A stretch of 64,000 nucleotides of DNA from Lachnoanaerobaculum umeaense (GTDB lineage: Bacteria > Bacillota > Clostridia > Lachnospirales > Lachnospiraceae): NCBI RefSeq assembly GCF_003589745.1, contig NZ_CP032364.1, forward strand, positions 868,001 to 932,000. Direction: 5' to 3'. Below the pieces are notes generated by a model. The model was not told the DNA's origin, did no database searches, and saw only the letters and a program-made list of their open reading frames with translations. Both the position numbers and the translations under genes were made by a program. This document shows positions 26,884 to 35,427 of this stretch, one piece after another. Numbering within the stretch: the stretch's first letter is position 1; the number at the start of each line of letters is the position of its first letter.

Positions 26884-27006
26884 TGATAAAATAACCTTTC
26901 TGATAAGTCAGTTCCTCCTAGTGTTAGAATATACAAAATAGTATTCTACCATAAGTGGGACATTTTTATTTGTGGTATACTAGGACTTTATCATTTATGG
27001 CTTATA

Positions 27007-27085
27007 AATGAAGGAAAAAGATTTCCTTGCTACTTTGAATAATCTAAGCGGTGTGATAAAATATATAAGAACAAAGATAGTTTGA
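27007..27085 (+). pseudogene. hom: Displaced 3' end of hom with right target duplication
   Basis: The right 28-bp duplicate (27007-27034) is followed in the hom frame by codons for LNNLSGVIKYIRTKIV and a stop at 27083-27085. Removing the IS and one duplicate joins this to residue 389 to give a natural homoserine dehydrogenase end. It has no start and is not expected to be translated. Confidence 0.92.
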
Positions 27086-27091
27086 TTTTTA

Positions 27092-27116
27092 TTGGCACTA
27101 CCATTGGTGGTGCCAA
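27092..27116 (+). terminator. Stranded original hom hairpin
   Basis: An 11-bp stem with one G-U pair (27092-27102 with 27106-27116) and an ATT loop follows the original hom stop by 6 nt. The downstream tract is only weakly T-rich, so terminator strength is uncertain. Confidence 0.55.
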
Positions 27117-27135
27117 AATTATATTTGAGGAAAAT

Positions 27136-27477
27136 ATGGTAAATATATTTAATAGTCTTATAAGATTTGGGTTTCCATGTGTATTTCATGAGATGACAGG
27201 CTTTTATTGTCCGGGGTGTGGAAGCACCAGATCTGCGAGGTTTTTGATAAGAGGTGATTTGGGTAGAAGTTTTATTTATAATCCTATAGTACCTTATACT
27301 GTTATTGCAACTTTTATTTTTTTCATTTTTGTAGTAAAGTATAAGATTAGTGGCAAGAATCTTAACAAAGAAAAGATTGGATTGCCAATGTTATACATCG
27401 GAGTCATTATATTGCTTTTAAACTGGATAATAAAGGACTGGTTATTGATTTTTAGAGGCATAGACTTACTTAAATAG
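27136..27477 (+). CDS. DUF2752 membrane protein
   Basis: A 113-residue membrane protein with two to three hydrophobic segments. The cysteine motif HEMTGFYCPGCGSTRS near residue 20 is the hallmark of DUF2752, whose function is unknown. I start it at the ATG at 27136, which has GAGGA 5 nt upstream; an in-frame TTG at 27082 overlaps the hom remnant and has no ribosome site. It lies 13 nt before the next membrane protein gene, so the two likely form an operon. Confidence 0.85.
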   Translation: MVNIFNSLIRFGFPCVFHEMTGFYCPGCGSTRSARFLIRGDLGRSFIYNPIVPYTVIATFIFFIFVVKYKISGKNLNKEKIGLPMLYIGVIILLLNWIIKDWLLIFRGIDLLK

Positions 27478-27490
27478 ACGAGGATTATAA

Positions 27491-27844
27491 ATGAAGGGTA
27501 CTGAAGATATTAAAAAGAAAAGATGGGAAAATAGGGCCTTGGTATTAGGAATAGCGTCAATACTGTCAAACTTATGCTCTTTTCCTATATCAGGAGTTCC
27601 TATGGGTGTTCCAATTGGAATATTTGCTATTGCCTTTGCTTTCATTTCTGCAAAGGATGGAATGAGGGGAAAAGCTGTTGCCGGAATGATTACAGGAATA
27701 CTTGGGGTGATGATGGGTTTGGCCATATATTTTATGATACTTTTTCTTGTGGCCAGTTTAAAGGACCCAAGGTTTTTAAGTCAGTTCAAACCTGAGCAGA
27801 TTAAACTTTTACAAGATTATATTCAACTGTATATAGCACATTGA
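27491..27844 (+). CDS. DUF4190-like small membrane protein
   Basis: A 117-residue protein with two hydrophobic hairpin segments: ALVLGIASILSNLC and GKAVAGMITGILGVMMGLA, both glycine-rich, typical of the DUF4190 family found in Gram-positive bacteria. A charged, cytoplasmic-looking N-terminus and an amphipathic C-terminal tail flank them. No function is known. It follows the DUF2752 gene closely and precedes tex by only a few bases. Confidence 0.75.
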   Translation: MKGTEDIKKKRWENRALVLGIASILSNLCSFPISGVPMGVPIGIFAIAFAFISAKDGMRGKAVAGMITGILGVMMGLAIYFMILFLVASLKDPRFLSQFKPEQIKLLQDYIQLYIAH

Positions 27845-27868
27845 TTGTAGGTAATGGAGGATAAAAAA

Positions 27869-30022
27869 TTGACTGATATAATAAAAATACTTGCAGAAGA
27901 ACTTGGAATAAAGACCACACAGGTAGAAGCTACTATAAAGCTTATAGATGAAGGTAATACTATTCCATTTATTTCCAGATATAGAAAAGAGGTAACAGGC
28001 TCATTAAATGATGAGATACTAAGACAATTTGATGAGAGATTAAAGTACCTCAGAAATCTTGAAGAGAAAAAAGAACAGGTATTGTCTGCAATAGAGGAGC
28101 AGGGTAAGCTTACAGAGGAATTAAGAAAAGATATTGAAGCTGCACTTACTCTGGTGGCAGTGGATGATCTTTACAGACCGTTTAGACCTAAGAGACGTAC
28201 ACGAGCTATGATTGCCATTGAAAAAGGCCTTGAAAATTTCGCGAATGATATTTATGAGGAAAAGCTTGGAACACCTGCACTAGAGGAAGCAAAAAAATAT
28301 CTTTCAGATAAAGAAGGTCTTGAGGTGGAAACACCTGAAGATGCTATAGCAGGTGCTATGGATATTATTGCCGAAAAGATTTCGGATGATGCGGCTTTTA
28401 GAAATAAGATAAGAGATTTGTCGTTTAAGCAGGGTATACTGACTTCTGTGGCAAAGGATGAAACTGTAGAATCTGTATATGAAAACTATTACAATTTTGC
28501 AGAGAGTGTTTCAAAAACAGCAGGATATAAGATACTTGCCATCAACAGAGGAGAAGAAGAAAAAATACTTACAGTAAAACTTGACCCTCCGGTTGAGGAG
28601 ATTATCAGATATCTGGAAAAATGCATTATAAAAAAGCATAATGTACATACTGAGCAGATACTTAAGGATACTATTGATGATGCATATAAGAGGCTTATTG
28701 CACCTTCAATAGAAAGAGATATCAGATCAAGTCTTACAGAAAAGGCAGAGGATGAGGCCATAAAGGTATTTGGAAAGAATCTTACTCAGCTTTTGATGCA
28801 GCCTCCTGTAGCCGGTAGAGTGGTACTTGGTTGGGATCCGGCTTTTAGAACAGGATGTAAGCTTGCAGTAGTTGATGAGACCGGAAAGGTGCTTGATACA
28901 AAAGTTATCTTCCCTACAGCACCGCAAAATAAAGTTGCAGAGTCAAAGAAAATATTAAAAGAGCTTATAAAGAAATATAATATAAGTCTTATTTCACTTG
29001 GAAACGGTACTGCTTCCAGAGAATCTGAGGCTGTTATTGTAGAGCTTATAAAAGAAGTTGATACAAAACTTGAGTATATTATTGTAAACGAGGCGGGAGC
29101 CAGTGTATATTCTGCAAGTAAGCTGGCGACAGAGGAGTTCCCAAACTTTGATGTAGGTCAAAGATCTGCGGCTTCTATTGCCAGAAGACTTGAAGATCCG
29201 CTGGCAGAGCTTGTAAAGATAGATCCAAAATCCATAGGTGTCGGTCAGTATCAGCATGATATGAATCAGAAAAAACTCTCAGAAGCACTTTCAGGAGTTG
29301 TAGAGGACTGTGTAAACAAGGTGGGTGTGGATCTCAATACCGCTTCAGCACCTCTTTTAGAGTATATCTCAGGTATTTCAAAGGCTGTTGCCAAAAATAT
29401 AGTTGTATACAGAGAGGAAAACGGAAGCTTTAAAACGAGAAAAGAGCTTTTAAAGGTTTCTAAGCTTGGACCTAAGGCATTTGAGCAATGTGCAGGTTTC
29501 CTTCGAATAAATGACGGTAAAGAGCCGCTTGATATGACAAGTGTGCATCCTGAAAGCTATGAAGCTACAAAAAAGCTTCTAGAGAGTATAGGTTACAGTT
29601 CCAAGGATATCACTGTTGCCGGACTTAACGGTATTTCAAAGAAAATTACTGATTTTAAAAAGGTATCCGATGAAATAGGAATAGGTGAGATAACTTTAAA
29701 GGATATTGTAAAAGAGCTGGAAAAACCGGGAAGAGACCCTAGAGATGAGATGCAAAAGCCTATACTACGCACTGATGTTATGGAGATGGAAGACTTAAAA
29801 GAGGGCATGGTATTAAAGGGCACAGTCAGAAATGTTATTGACTTCGGTGCTTTTGTGGATATCGGAGTACATCAGGACGGACTTGTGCATATATCAAAGC
29901 TTAGCAAGAAGTTTATAAAGCATCCTCTTGAAGCAGTGAGTGTAGGAGATATAGTTGAAGTAAGGGTAGACAGCGTAGATCTGAAAAAGAAGAGAATAGC
30001 ACTGTCTATGGTATTGGATTGA
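27869..30022 (+). CDS. tex: Tex family RNA-binding transcription accessory protein
   Basis: A roughly 717-residue Tex/YdcI protein: an N-terminal helical Tex domain (KLIDEGNTIPFISRYRKEVTGSLND), a YqgF/RuvC-like nuclease fold (GWDPAFRTGCKLAVVDETG), helix-hairpin-helix repeats (YISGISKAVAKNIVVYREENG), and a C-terminal S1 domain (about residues 640-710). Tex associates with RNA polymerase and transcripts and influences stress responses. I prefer TTG at 27869, because GGAGG at 27856-27860 is ideally spaced and the sequence then begins as in relatives; ATG at 27854 lies on top of that site and has no good upstream one. Confidence 0.95.
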   Translation: MTDIIKILAEELGIKTTQVEATIKLIDEGNTIPFISRYRKEVTGSLNDEILRQFDERLKYLRNLEEKKEQVLSAIEEQGKLTEELRKDIEAALTLVAVDDLYRPFRPKRRTRAMIAIEKGLENFANDIYEEKLGTPALEEAKKYLSDKEGLEVETPEDAIAGAMDIIAEKISDDAAFRNKIRDLSFKQGILTSVAKDETVESVYENYYNFAESVSKTAGYKILAINRGEEEKILTVKLDPPVEEIIRYLEKCIIKKHNVHTEQILKDTIDDAYKRLIAPSIERDIRSSLTEKAEDEAIKVFGKNLTQLLMQPPVAGRVVLGWDPAFRTGCKLAVVDETGKVLDTKVIFPTAPQNKVAESKKILKELIKKYNISLISLGNGTASRESEAVIVELIKEVDTKLEYIIVNEAGASVYSASKLATEEFPNFDVGQRSAASIARRLEDPLAELVKIDPKSIGVGQYQHDMNQKKLSEALSGVVEDCVNKVGVDLNTASAPLLEYISGISKAVAKNIVVYREENGSFKTRKELLKVSKLGPKAFEQCAGFLRINDGKEPLDMTSVHPESYEATKKLLESIGYSSKDITVAGLNGISKKITDFKKVSDEIGIGEITLKDIVKELEKPGRDPRDEMQKPILRTDVMEMEDLKEGMVLKGTVRNVIDFGAFVDIGVHQDGLVHISKLSKKFIKHPLEAVSVGDIVEVRVDSVDLKKKRIALSMVLD

Positions 30023-30023
30023 T

Positions 30024-30512
30024 ATGAATAAAATAAAGATAGATATGCAGCTTAATGCAAAGGATATATGGCTTTTTTCCATGTATCACAGCAACAGGGG
30101 TTTCCTTCTGGTATTTAATGTGCTTTTTACAATAGTAATGTATTATTATATAATCACTTCTTGGAATACGCTTGATGTTCCAAGGAAAATTATGTTTGTT
30201 TTATTGGCAAATATGTTTTTGATAATACAGCCGGCAATGCTCTATCTAAAATCTGCAAAACAGGCAAGAAGCGAGGCTATAAGAGCAGGGCTTTCACTTG
30301 AGATGAATGATGAGGGAATTGTTGTTTCATCAAAGGGAGAGAGTATTGATTTTAAATGGGAGAGCGGATTTCGTTCAAGGATAGTACCGGGTATTATAAT
30401 AATATACGTAGATGCTGTCAGAGGTTATTTGCTACCTGACAGATATACAAAGGAAAAGAAAGAAAAAATAGTTGCTGTTTTAAAAGAAAAGACAAGGGTA
30501 AGTCTGTTATAA
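30024..30512 (+). CDS. YcxB-like membrane protein
   Basis: A 162-residue protein with two membrane segments (about residues 28-48 and 58-77) and a small C-terminal beta domain with FKWESGFRSRIVPG and the YLLPDRYT motif of the YcxB-like family. The function of this family is unknown. It starts one nucleotide after the tex stop codon, so it is translated from the tex mRNA. A long AT-rich hairpin (30512-30543) separates it from tsaE, but no T-tail follows. Confidence 0.75.
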   Translation: MNKIKIDMQLNAKDIWLFSMYHSNRGFLLVFNVLFTIVMYYYIITSWNTLDVPRKIMFVLLANMFLIIQPAMLYLKSAKQARSEAIRAGLSLEMNDEGIVVSSKGESIDFKWESGFRSRIVPGIIIIYVDAVRGYLLPDRYTKEKKEKIVAVLKEKTRVSLL

Positions 30513-30564
30513 AATTATAAGTGCTTTTAAAAGCCTATAATTTATAAAGGTGGTTGGAATAAGG

Positions 30565-31026
30565 ATGAATACAAGGGTATTTGAGAGTTTTTCCGATAAG
30601 GAAACATTTGATATTGCCTTTAGGATTGCAAATAATCTGAAGGCAAAAACCGGTTCTGTGGTGGTATGCCTTGACGGGGATCTTGGAGTCGGTAAAACCG
30701 TTTTTGCAAAGGGATTCGGTGCGGGACTTGGAATAAAGAGAGATATTGTAAGTCCTACCTTCAATATAGTAAAAAGCTATGAAGGTGATAAAAGGCTGCA
30801 TCATTTTGACGTGTACAGAATTTCCGATATCTCTGAGCTTGATGAAATAGGATTTGATGAATTTATATATGATGATGCTATAGTCCTTATAGAGTGGTCA
30901 AAGCTTATAGAAGAAGCATTGCCGACAAATATTATAAGGGTTTTTATATCAAAGGATCTTGAAAAGGGATTTGATTACAGAAAAATAGCAGTGGAAGGCA
31001 TAGATGATGAAGATTTTGGGAATTGA
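30565..31026 (+). CDS. tsaE: tRNA threonylcarbamoyladenosine ATPase TsaE
   Basis: TsaE is the P-loop ATPase that cycles the TsaB-TsaD complex when it installs t6A at A37 of ANN-decoding tRNAs. The Walker A motif GDLGVGKTVFAKG, SPTFNIVKSY and a HFDVYRISD motif are present in a 153-residue protein. I chose ATG at 30565; an upstream in-frame GTG at 30550 adds five residues without better support. The next gene, tsaB, overlaps it by about 20 nt. Confidence 0.96.
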   Translation: MNTRVFESFSDKETFDIAFRIANNLKAKTGSVVVCLDGDLGVGKTVFAKGFGAGLGIKRDIVSPTFNIVKSYEGDKRLHHFDVYRISDISELDEIGFDEFIYDDAIVLIEWSKLIEEALPTNIIRVFISKDLEKGFDYRKIAVEGIDDEDFGN

Positions 31027-31714
31027 AAGTGCTGCATTAGTGGCTTCAGTTGCAATAATAGATGAAAATGTGACAATAGCGGAATATACCACAAATTTTA
31101 AAAAGACTCATTCAGAGACATTATTGCCTATGTTGGATGAAATAGTAAAAATGACCGGAGTGGATATAAAAGAGCTTTCAGCTATTGCAATTTCAGGAGG
31201 TCCGGGATCATTTACCGGACTTAGAATAGGTGCTGCGAGTGCAAAGGGACTTGGGCTTGCACTTGATTTGCCACTTATTCATGTGCCTACACTTGATGCT
31301 ATGGCATTAAATATATATTCAAGTGATGCTCTGATTGTACCTATAATGGATGCCAGAAGAAATCAGGTATATACAGGTATATATAAAAATGACCATCAAT
31401 TGGAAGTAGTAAGAGAGTCTATGGCAGTGTCTATAGATGAATTATTAGATATACTTAGAGAGATAGATAGAAAAGAAAAGATAAAAAACATAGTATTCCT
31501 GGGTGACGGAGTGCCGGTATTTAGGGAATATATTGATGAAAACTTTGAAATTGCACATGATTTTGCTCCGGCAAATTTGAACAGACAGAGGGCGTCAAAT
31601 ATTGCAATGCTTGGTATGGAGATGTTTAAAGAAGGGAAATCCATGGTTTCTGATGATATGAGACCGGAATATCTTAGAAAAAGCCAGGCTGAAAGGGAGA
31701 GAAATGTGGATTAG
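31004..31714 (+). CDS. tsaB: tRNA threonylcarbamoyladenosine protein TsaB
   Basis: A 236-residue ASKHA-fold scaffold protein that pairs with TsaD. It has the N-terminal ILGIESAALVASVAI with GGPGSFTGLRIGAASAKGLG, the TsaB signature. The ATG at 31007 is an equally good start. Its neighbours are tsaE before and rimI after, both overlapping, the order seen in many Firmicutes. Confidence 0.96.
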   Translation: MMKILGIESAALVASVAIIDENVTIAEYTTNFKKTHSETLLPMLDEIVKMTGVDIKELSAIAISGGPGSFTGLRIGAASAKGLGLALDLPLIHVPTLDAMALNIYSSDALIVPIMDARRNQVYTGIYKNDHQLEVVRESMAVSIDELLDILREIDRKEKIKNIVFLGDGVPVFREYIDENFEIAHDFAPANLNRQRASNIAMLGMEMFKEGKSMVSDDMRPEYLRKSQAERERNVD

Positions 31715-32144
31715 ACCCATGCTTCTTTCTGATGTGGAAGTAATAAGAAGCTTAGAAAGTGATATTTTCAGTGATGCCTGGAGCGAAAATAACATAAAAG
31801 ACTCTATAGAATCTAAATTCGATTACTGCATAGTGATTGAAGAAGACTATAGAGTCTTGGCATATATAGTTTTCAGAGTAAATGAAGATGAAGCGGAGCT
31901 GTTTAGAATAGCTACCGATATGCAGTACAGAGGATTGGGCTGTGGACATAAGTTAATGAACTTTATGATTTCAAATCTTAGAGATATGAAAGTAAAAAAG
32001 GTTTTTCTTGAGGTCAGATGCAAAAATAAAGATGCCATAAGTCTATATGAGCATTATGGCTTTAAGAAGATAGGTATCAGAAAAGAATATTACTCTGATC
32101 CCACAGATGATGCTCTGTTAATGGAAGGATATATAAAATGTTAG
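31704..32144 (+). CDS. rimI: Ribosomal protein alanine N-acetyltransferase RimI
   Basis: A 146-residue GNAT acetyltransferase that acetylates the N-terminus of ribosomal protein bS18. The acetyl-CoA loop appears as MQYRGLGCGHKLMN, and the CKNKDAISLYEHYGFKKIGIRKEYY ending is typical of RimI. The 11-nt overlap with tsaB and position in the t6A cluster strengthen the name over a generic GNAT. Confidence 0.93.
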   Translation: MWIRPMLLSDVEVIRSLESDIFSDAWSENNIKDSIESKFDYCIVIEEDYRVLAYIVFRVNEDEAELFRIATDMQYRGLGCGHKLMNFMISNLRDMKVKKVFLEVRCKNKDAISLYEHYGFKKIGIRKEYYSDPTDDALLMEGYIKC

Positions 32145-33049
32145 ATATTTGTTTATTAGGTACCGGAGGTATGATGCCGCTACCTTACAGATGGCTGACT
32201 TCAATGATGGCCAGATGTGAGGGCGTAAATCTTTTGATAGATTGCGGAGAGGGTACTCAGGTTGCCATAAAAGAGAAAGGATGGAGTCCGAAGCCTATAG
32301 ATGTGATCTGTTTTACACATTTTCATGCGGATCATATAAGCGGTTTACCGGGGCTTTTACTTACAATCGGAAATTGTGAAAAGACCACTCCGCTCCTTAT
32401 CATAGGTCCTAAGGGGCTTGAAAGAGTTGTAAATGCTATGAGAGTTATAGCACCGGAGCTTCCTTTTGAAATTCAATTCCATGAACTTAGAGAGAATGAG
32501 GAAGTGATAGATTTTGCACCTTATAAGATAGAAGCCTATAAGGTAAGCCATAGAGTAACATGCTACGGTTACAGAATTTCTATTGACAGAAAGGGCAAGT
32601 TTGATGCTGCCAGAGCGAAGGAGCTTGATATACCGTTAAAATACTGGAATAAATTGCAACATGGTGAAACTATCACTGACGGAGATATCACATATACTCC
32701 TGATATGGTAATGGGAGAGGCAAGAAGAGGTATAAAGGTAAATTATTGTACAGATACAAGACCTGTTCCGATTATTGCAGATTATGCCACAGATTGTGAC
32801 CTCTTTATATGTGAGGGTATGTATGGTGAAGATGAAAAGGAAGAAAATGCCAAAGAACATAAGCATATGACTATGATGGAGGCGGCAAATCTTGGAAAAG
32901 TTGCTAATCCTAAGAGAATGTGGCTGACACATTATTCACCGTCAATGAATAAACCGGATGAGTATATCGATAAGCTGAAAAAAATCTGTCCGGTTATAGA
33001 AACCGCAAGAGATGGATGGAGTGTAGAGCTTGGTTATGAAGAAGAGTAA
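32138..33049 (+). CDS. rnz: Ribonuclease Z
   Basis: A 303-residue metallo-beta-lactamase-fold endonuclease that trims the 3' trailer of tRNA precursors. The zinc motif [16 protein letters not shown] and later histidines ([18 protein letters not shown] with LTHYSP) are in place, and the exosite region is present in the middle. It overlaps rimI by 7 nt and tsaD by 14 nt. The grouping is coherent: tRNA maturation and tRNA modification in one operon. Confidence 0.94.
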   Translation: MLDICLLGTGGMMPLPYRWLTSMMARCEGVNLLIDCGEGTQVAIKEKGWSPKPIDVICFTHFHADHISGLPGLLLTIGNCEKTTPLLIIGPKGLERVVNAMRVIAPELPFEIQFHELRENEEVIDFAPYKIEAYKVSHRVTCYGYRISIDRKGKFDAARAKELDIPLKYWNKLQHGETITDGDITYTPDMVMGEARRGIKVNYCTDTRPVPIIADYATDCDLFICEGMYGEDEKEENAKEHKHMTMMEAANLGKVANPKRMWLTHYSPSMNKPDEYIDKLKKICPVIETARDGWSVELGYEEE

Positions 33050-34052
33050 TGTAAAAATACTTGCAATAGAAAGTTCATGTGATGAGACTGCGGCAGCAGT
33101 TGTGGAAGACGGAAGAAAGGTGCTTTCAAATGTTATCTCATCACAGATAGACTTGCATACAATATACGGAGGCGTAGTCCCTGAGATTGCCTCCAGAAAG
33201 CATATAGAAAATATAAATTTTGTCATAAAAGACGCACTGAAAGAGGCGAATGTTACCTTTGATGATATAGATGCAATAGCAGTTACATACGGGCCGGGGC
33301 TTGTAGGTGCACTGCTTGTAGGCGTAGGCGAAGCAAAGGCACTGGCCTACGGCCTTAATAAACCTCTTATAGGTGTACATCATATAAAGGGGCATGTTCT
33401 GGCAAATCTTATAGAGCATGAAGAACTGGAGCCGCCATTTGTATGTCTTATCGTTTCAGGCGGTCATACTGAAATAGCAATTGTAAAAGATTATAATGAT
33501 TTTGAGATAGTTGCGACTACCAGAGATGATGCGGCAGGTGAGGCATTTGACAAGGTGGCAAGAAGTGTGGGACTTGGATATCCCGGAGGTCCAAAAATTG
33601 ATAAGGCGGCAAAGCTTGGAGATTCTCATGCGATAGAGTTTCCAAAGGCAAGAGTAAATGATTCAAAATATGATTTCAGCTTTTCAGGTGTAAAGTCTGC
33701 TGTATTAAATTATCAAAATAAGGCAAATATGACAGGCGAAAAGATAAATGTAAATGATTTGGTAGCTTCATTTCAAAGAGCAGTTGTAGAAGTTTTAGTA
33801 GAACATACCATTACTGTAGCCAAGGATTACAATATAAAAAATGTTGCTATGGCAGGTGGTGTGGCTTCAAATACCGCACTTAGAAGTTTGATGGAAGAAA
33901 AATGCAGTGAAGAGGGATTAAAGCTTCACTTCCCTTCGCCGATATATTGCACTGATAATGCAGCAATGATAGGTGTAGCCGCATACTTTGAATATTTAAA
34001 TGAAAACTTTAAAGATTTGACACTTAATGCAGTGCCGAATCTGGAATTATAA
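33036..34052 (+). CDS. tsaD: tRNA threonylcarbamoyltransferase TsaD
   Basis: TsaD transfers the threonylcarbamoyl group to tRNA A37. The 338-residue ASKHA protein has [19 protein letters not shown], the metal-binding HHIKGH motif, [11 protein letters not shown] and [12 protein letters not shown] start it at ATG 33036; an in-frame TTG at 33030 is also possible. It overlaps rnz by 14 nt and is 1 nt from ispD. Confidence 0.97.
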   Translation: MKKSNVKILAIESSCDETAAAVVEDGRKVLSNVISSQIDLHTIYGGVVPEIASRKHIENINFVIKDALKEANVTFDDIDAIAVTYGPGLVGALLVGVGEAKALAYGLNKPLIGVHHIKGHVLANLIEHEELEPPFVCLIVSGGHTEIAIVKDYNDFEIVATTRDDAAGEAFDKVARSVGLGYPGGPKIDKAAKLGDSHAIEFPKARVNDSKYDFSFSGVKSAVLNYQNKANMTGEKINVNDLVASFQRAVVEVLVEHTITVAKDYNIKNVAMAGGVASNTALRSLMEEKCSEEGLKLHFPSPIYCTDNAAMIGVAAYFEYLNENFKDLTLNAVPNLEL

Positions 34053-34053
34053 T

Positions 34054-34746
34054 ATGAAGAGTATAGCAATAATACTTGCGGCAGGCAGCGGTAAGAGATT
34101 TAATGCTGAGAAAAAGAAGCAGTTTGTAGAGCTTTTTGACAAGCCATTATTATACTATTCTTTAAAAGCCTTCAGTGAAAGTAAGGCGGATGAAATCATT
34201 GTAGTCACTTCCAAAGATGATATTGATTTTGTAAGAGAAGATATTGTAAAAAAATATGGATTTAGTAAGGTGATCAGTATCGTAGCCGGTGGTGCTGAAA
34301 GGTATGACTCCGTATACAACGGGTTAGAAAAAGCTAAAGGCGATATCTGTATGATACATGATTCTGCCAGAGCCATGATAAGTGTGGAGATTATAAACAG
34401 ATGTATAGAAGAGACCTTTAAATATGGGGCTGTTGTACCCGTAGTAGCTCCAAAGGACACTATAAGAGTCAGAGACGGAGGATTTGGTGGTGAGACAATT
34501 GATCGAAATACACTTTGTATCATCCAGACTCCACAATGCTTTAATGTAGCTTTAATAAAGTCTGCCTTTGAAAAGCTGTATAAAACAGATTATAAAAATC
34601 TAGGCATCACAGATGATGCAATGGTGGTGGAAAAATTTACCGATACCAAAGTAAGGCTGATAGAGGGTGATTATAAAAATATAAAGGTAACAACACCTGA
34701 GGATATAGTGATAGCTAAGGCGTTTTTGGACGCCGAGAATTGCTGA
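34054..34746 (+). CDS. ispD: 2-C-methyl-D-erythritol 4-phosphate cytidylyltransferase IspD
   Basis: The third step of the non-mevalonate isoprenoid pathway: joins CTP to methylerythritol 4-phosphate. The 230-residue protein begins MKSIAIILAAGSGKRFNAEKKKQF and has the VVPVVAPKDTIR and IQTPQCF motifs. The ATG at 34054 gives the family start; an in-frame ATG at 34027 is inside tsaD and lacks a ribosome site. Last gene of the tsa operon; terminator follows at once. Confidence 0.95.
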   Translation: MKSIAIILAAGSGKRFNAEKKKQFVELFDKPLLYYSLKAFSESKADEIIVVTSKDDIDFVREDIVKKYGFSKVISIVAGGAERYDSVYNGLEKAKGDICMIHDSARAMISVEIINRCIEETFKYGAVVPVVAPKDTIRVRDGGFGGETIDRNTLCIIQTPQCFNVALIKSAFEKLYKTDYKNLGITDDAMVVEKFTDTKVRLIEGDYKNIKVTTPEDIVIAKAFLDAENC

Positions 34747-34750
34747 TAGA

Positions 34751-34785
34751 AAAGCCGATGCAGCATGTGGTTGCGTTGGCTTTTT
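34751..34785 (+). terminator. Terminator of the tsaE-ispD operon
   Basis: A 13-bp stem with three G-U pairs (34751-34763 with 34771-34783) is followed by a T-run. It marks the border between core genes and the accessory island. Confidence 0.88.
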
Positions 34786-34840
34786 GGGTATTATGTCAAG
34801 TGTCGGAGGGGTTCAACTTCACAGCTGATTCGAGGAAAAT

Positions 34841-35263
34841 ATGAAAGTCAATATGAATATTATTGTTGGCGGAACGGATGATATATTGGATAATATATTA
34901 TCTGCCGCAAGAATGGTAAGAAAAGAAATGAAAAATATTTTTGAAAGCGTTGAGACAGAGACATTACAGAAGATGGATATTTGTGTTTGTCTTAGCGGAA
35001 ATGTATCAAAGTATTATCCTAAAACGGGAATTTATCAGGCAAGATATTATTCTAAAGCGGGGAAATTTATGGTATATGTTCATTTCAGCTCTAATGAGTG
35101 GAATTCCAATAAGACAGAAAGTGTAAGTAAGTTTCTTAAAATGTATAAGGACTATCTTATGGAGCTTTCGGATATCATTAAGATGAAAAGCATGAAGTAT
35201 AAACCGGATTTTGATAGCAGGTGTTATGAAGATGGGGTTAGAAGGGTGTTTGGGAATTTGTAG
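34841..35263 (+). CDS. Hypothetical protein at the island border
   Basis: A 140-residue soluble protein without a family I recognise. Seen: a mixed alpha/beta pattern, an early IIVGGTDDILDNILSAARMVRKEM helix-rich part, a central RYYSKAGKFMVYVHFSS strand pair, and a basic helical end. GAGG at 34832 precedes the ATG. Its stop codon overlaps an ORF6N remnant by 4 nt, so its 3' end may be a recombination junction. No function assigned. Confidence 0.6.
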   Translation: MKVNMNIIVGGTDDILDNILSAARMVRKEMKNIFESVETETLQKMDICVCLSGNVSKYYPKTGIYQARYYSKAGKFMVYVHFSSNEWNSNKTESVSKFLKMYKDYLMELSDIIKMKSMKYKPDFDSRCYEDGVRRVFGNL

Positions 35264-35340
35264 ATGATGTTAGACTTCAATTTACAAAAGAGGAATGGGA
35301 ATTTTTGAGGTCGAAATTTTTGACCTCAAAATTATATTAA
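35260..35340 (+). pseudogene. ORF6N gene fragment
   Basis: In frame, this stretch reads VDDVRLQFTKEEWEFLRSK then FLTSKLY and a stop, clearly the middle of an ORF6N domain as in the two larger ORF6N genes of the island. Its start and end are missing. It contains the conserved codon-position hairpin (35303-35331). Confidence 0.75.
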
Positions 35341-35358
35341 GGTTCAGTTGCTAGAAGG

Positions 35359-35416
35359 AAAAAATAAGTAATTAAGAAATACCGGTTTACTGGTCTTGGT
35401 AAATTTGAATTTGTGG
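35359..35416 (+). repeat. Island repeat R, copy 1
   Basis: Contains AGTAATTAAGAAAT then ACCGGTTTACTGGTCTTGGT and AAATTTGAATTTGTGG. Related copies stand at 38731, 43861 and 45640, each just before a gene start. Confidence 0.75.
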
Positions 35417-35427
35417 AGGATTAGCAA

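Larger units (their letters stand above)
25432..27006. mobile_element. IS1202-like insertion sequence (1575 bp)
   Basis: The element is bounded by exact 28-bp direct repeats. Imperfect terminal inverted repeats are seen: CATAAATGATTATGTCC at 25438-25454 and its partner, reading CATAAATGATAAAGTCC on the minus strand, at 26983-26999 (15 of 17 identical). A second, internal ATGTCCCA repeat also faces each end. A single DDE transposase fills it on the minus strand. Very long target duplications (24-29 bp) are known for the IS1202 group, and the transposase type fits; the family name is inferred, the boundaries are seen. Confidence 0.88.
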
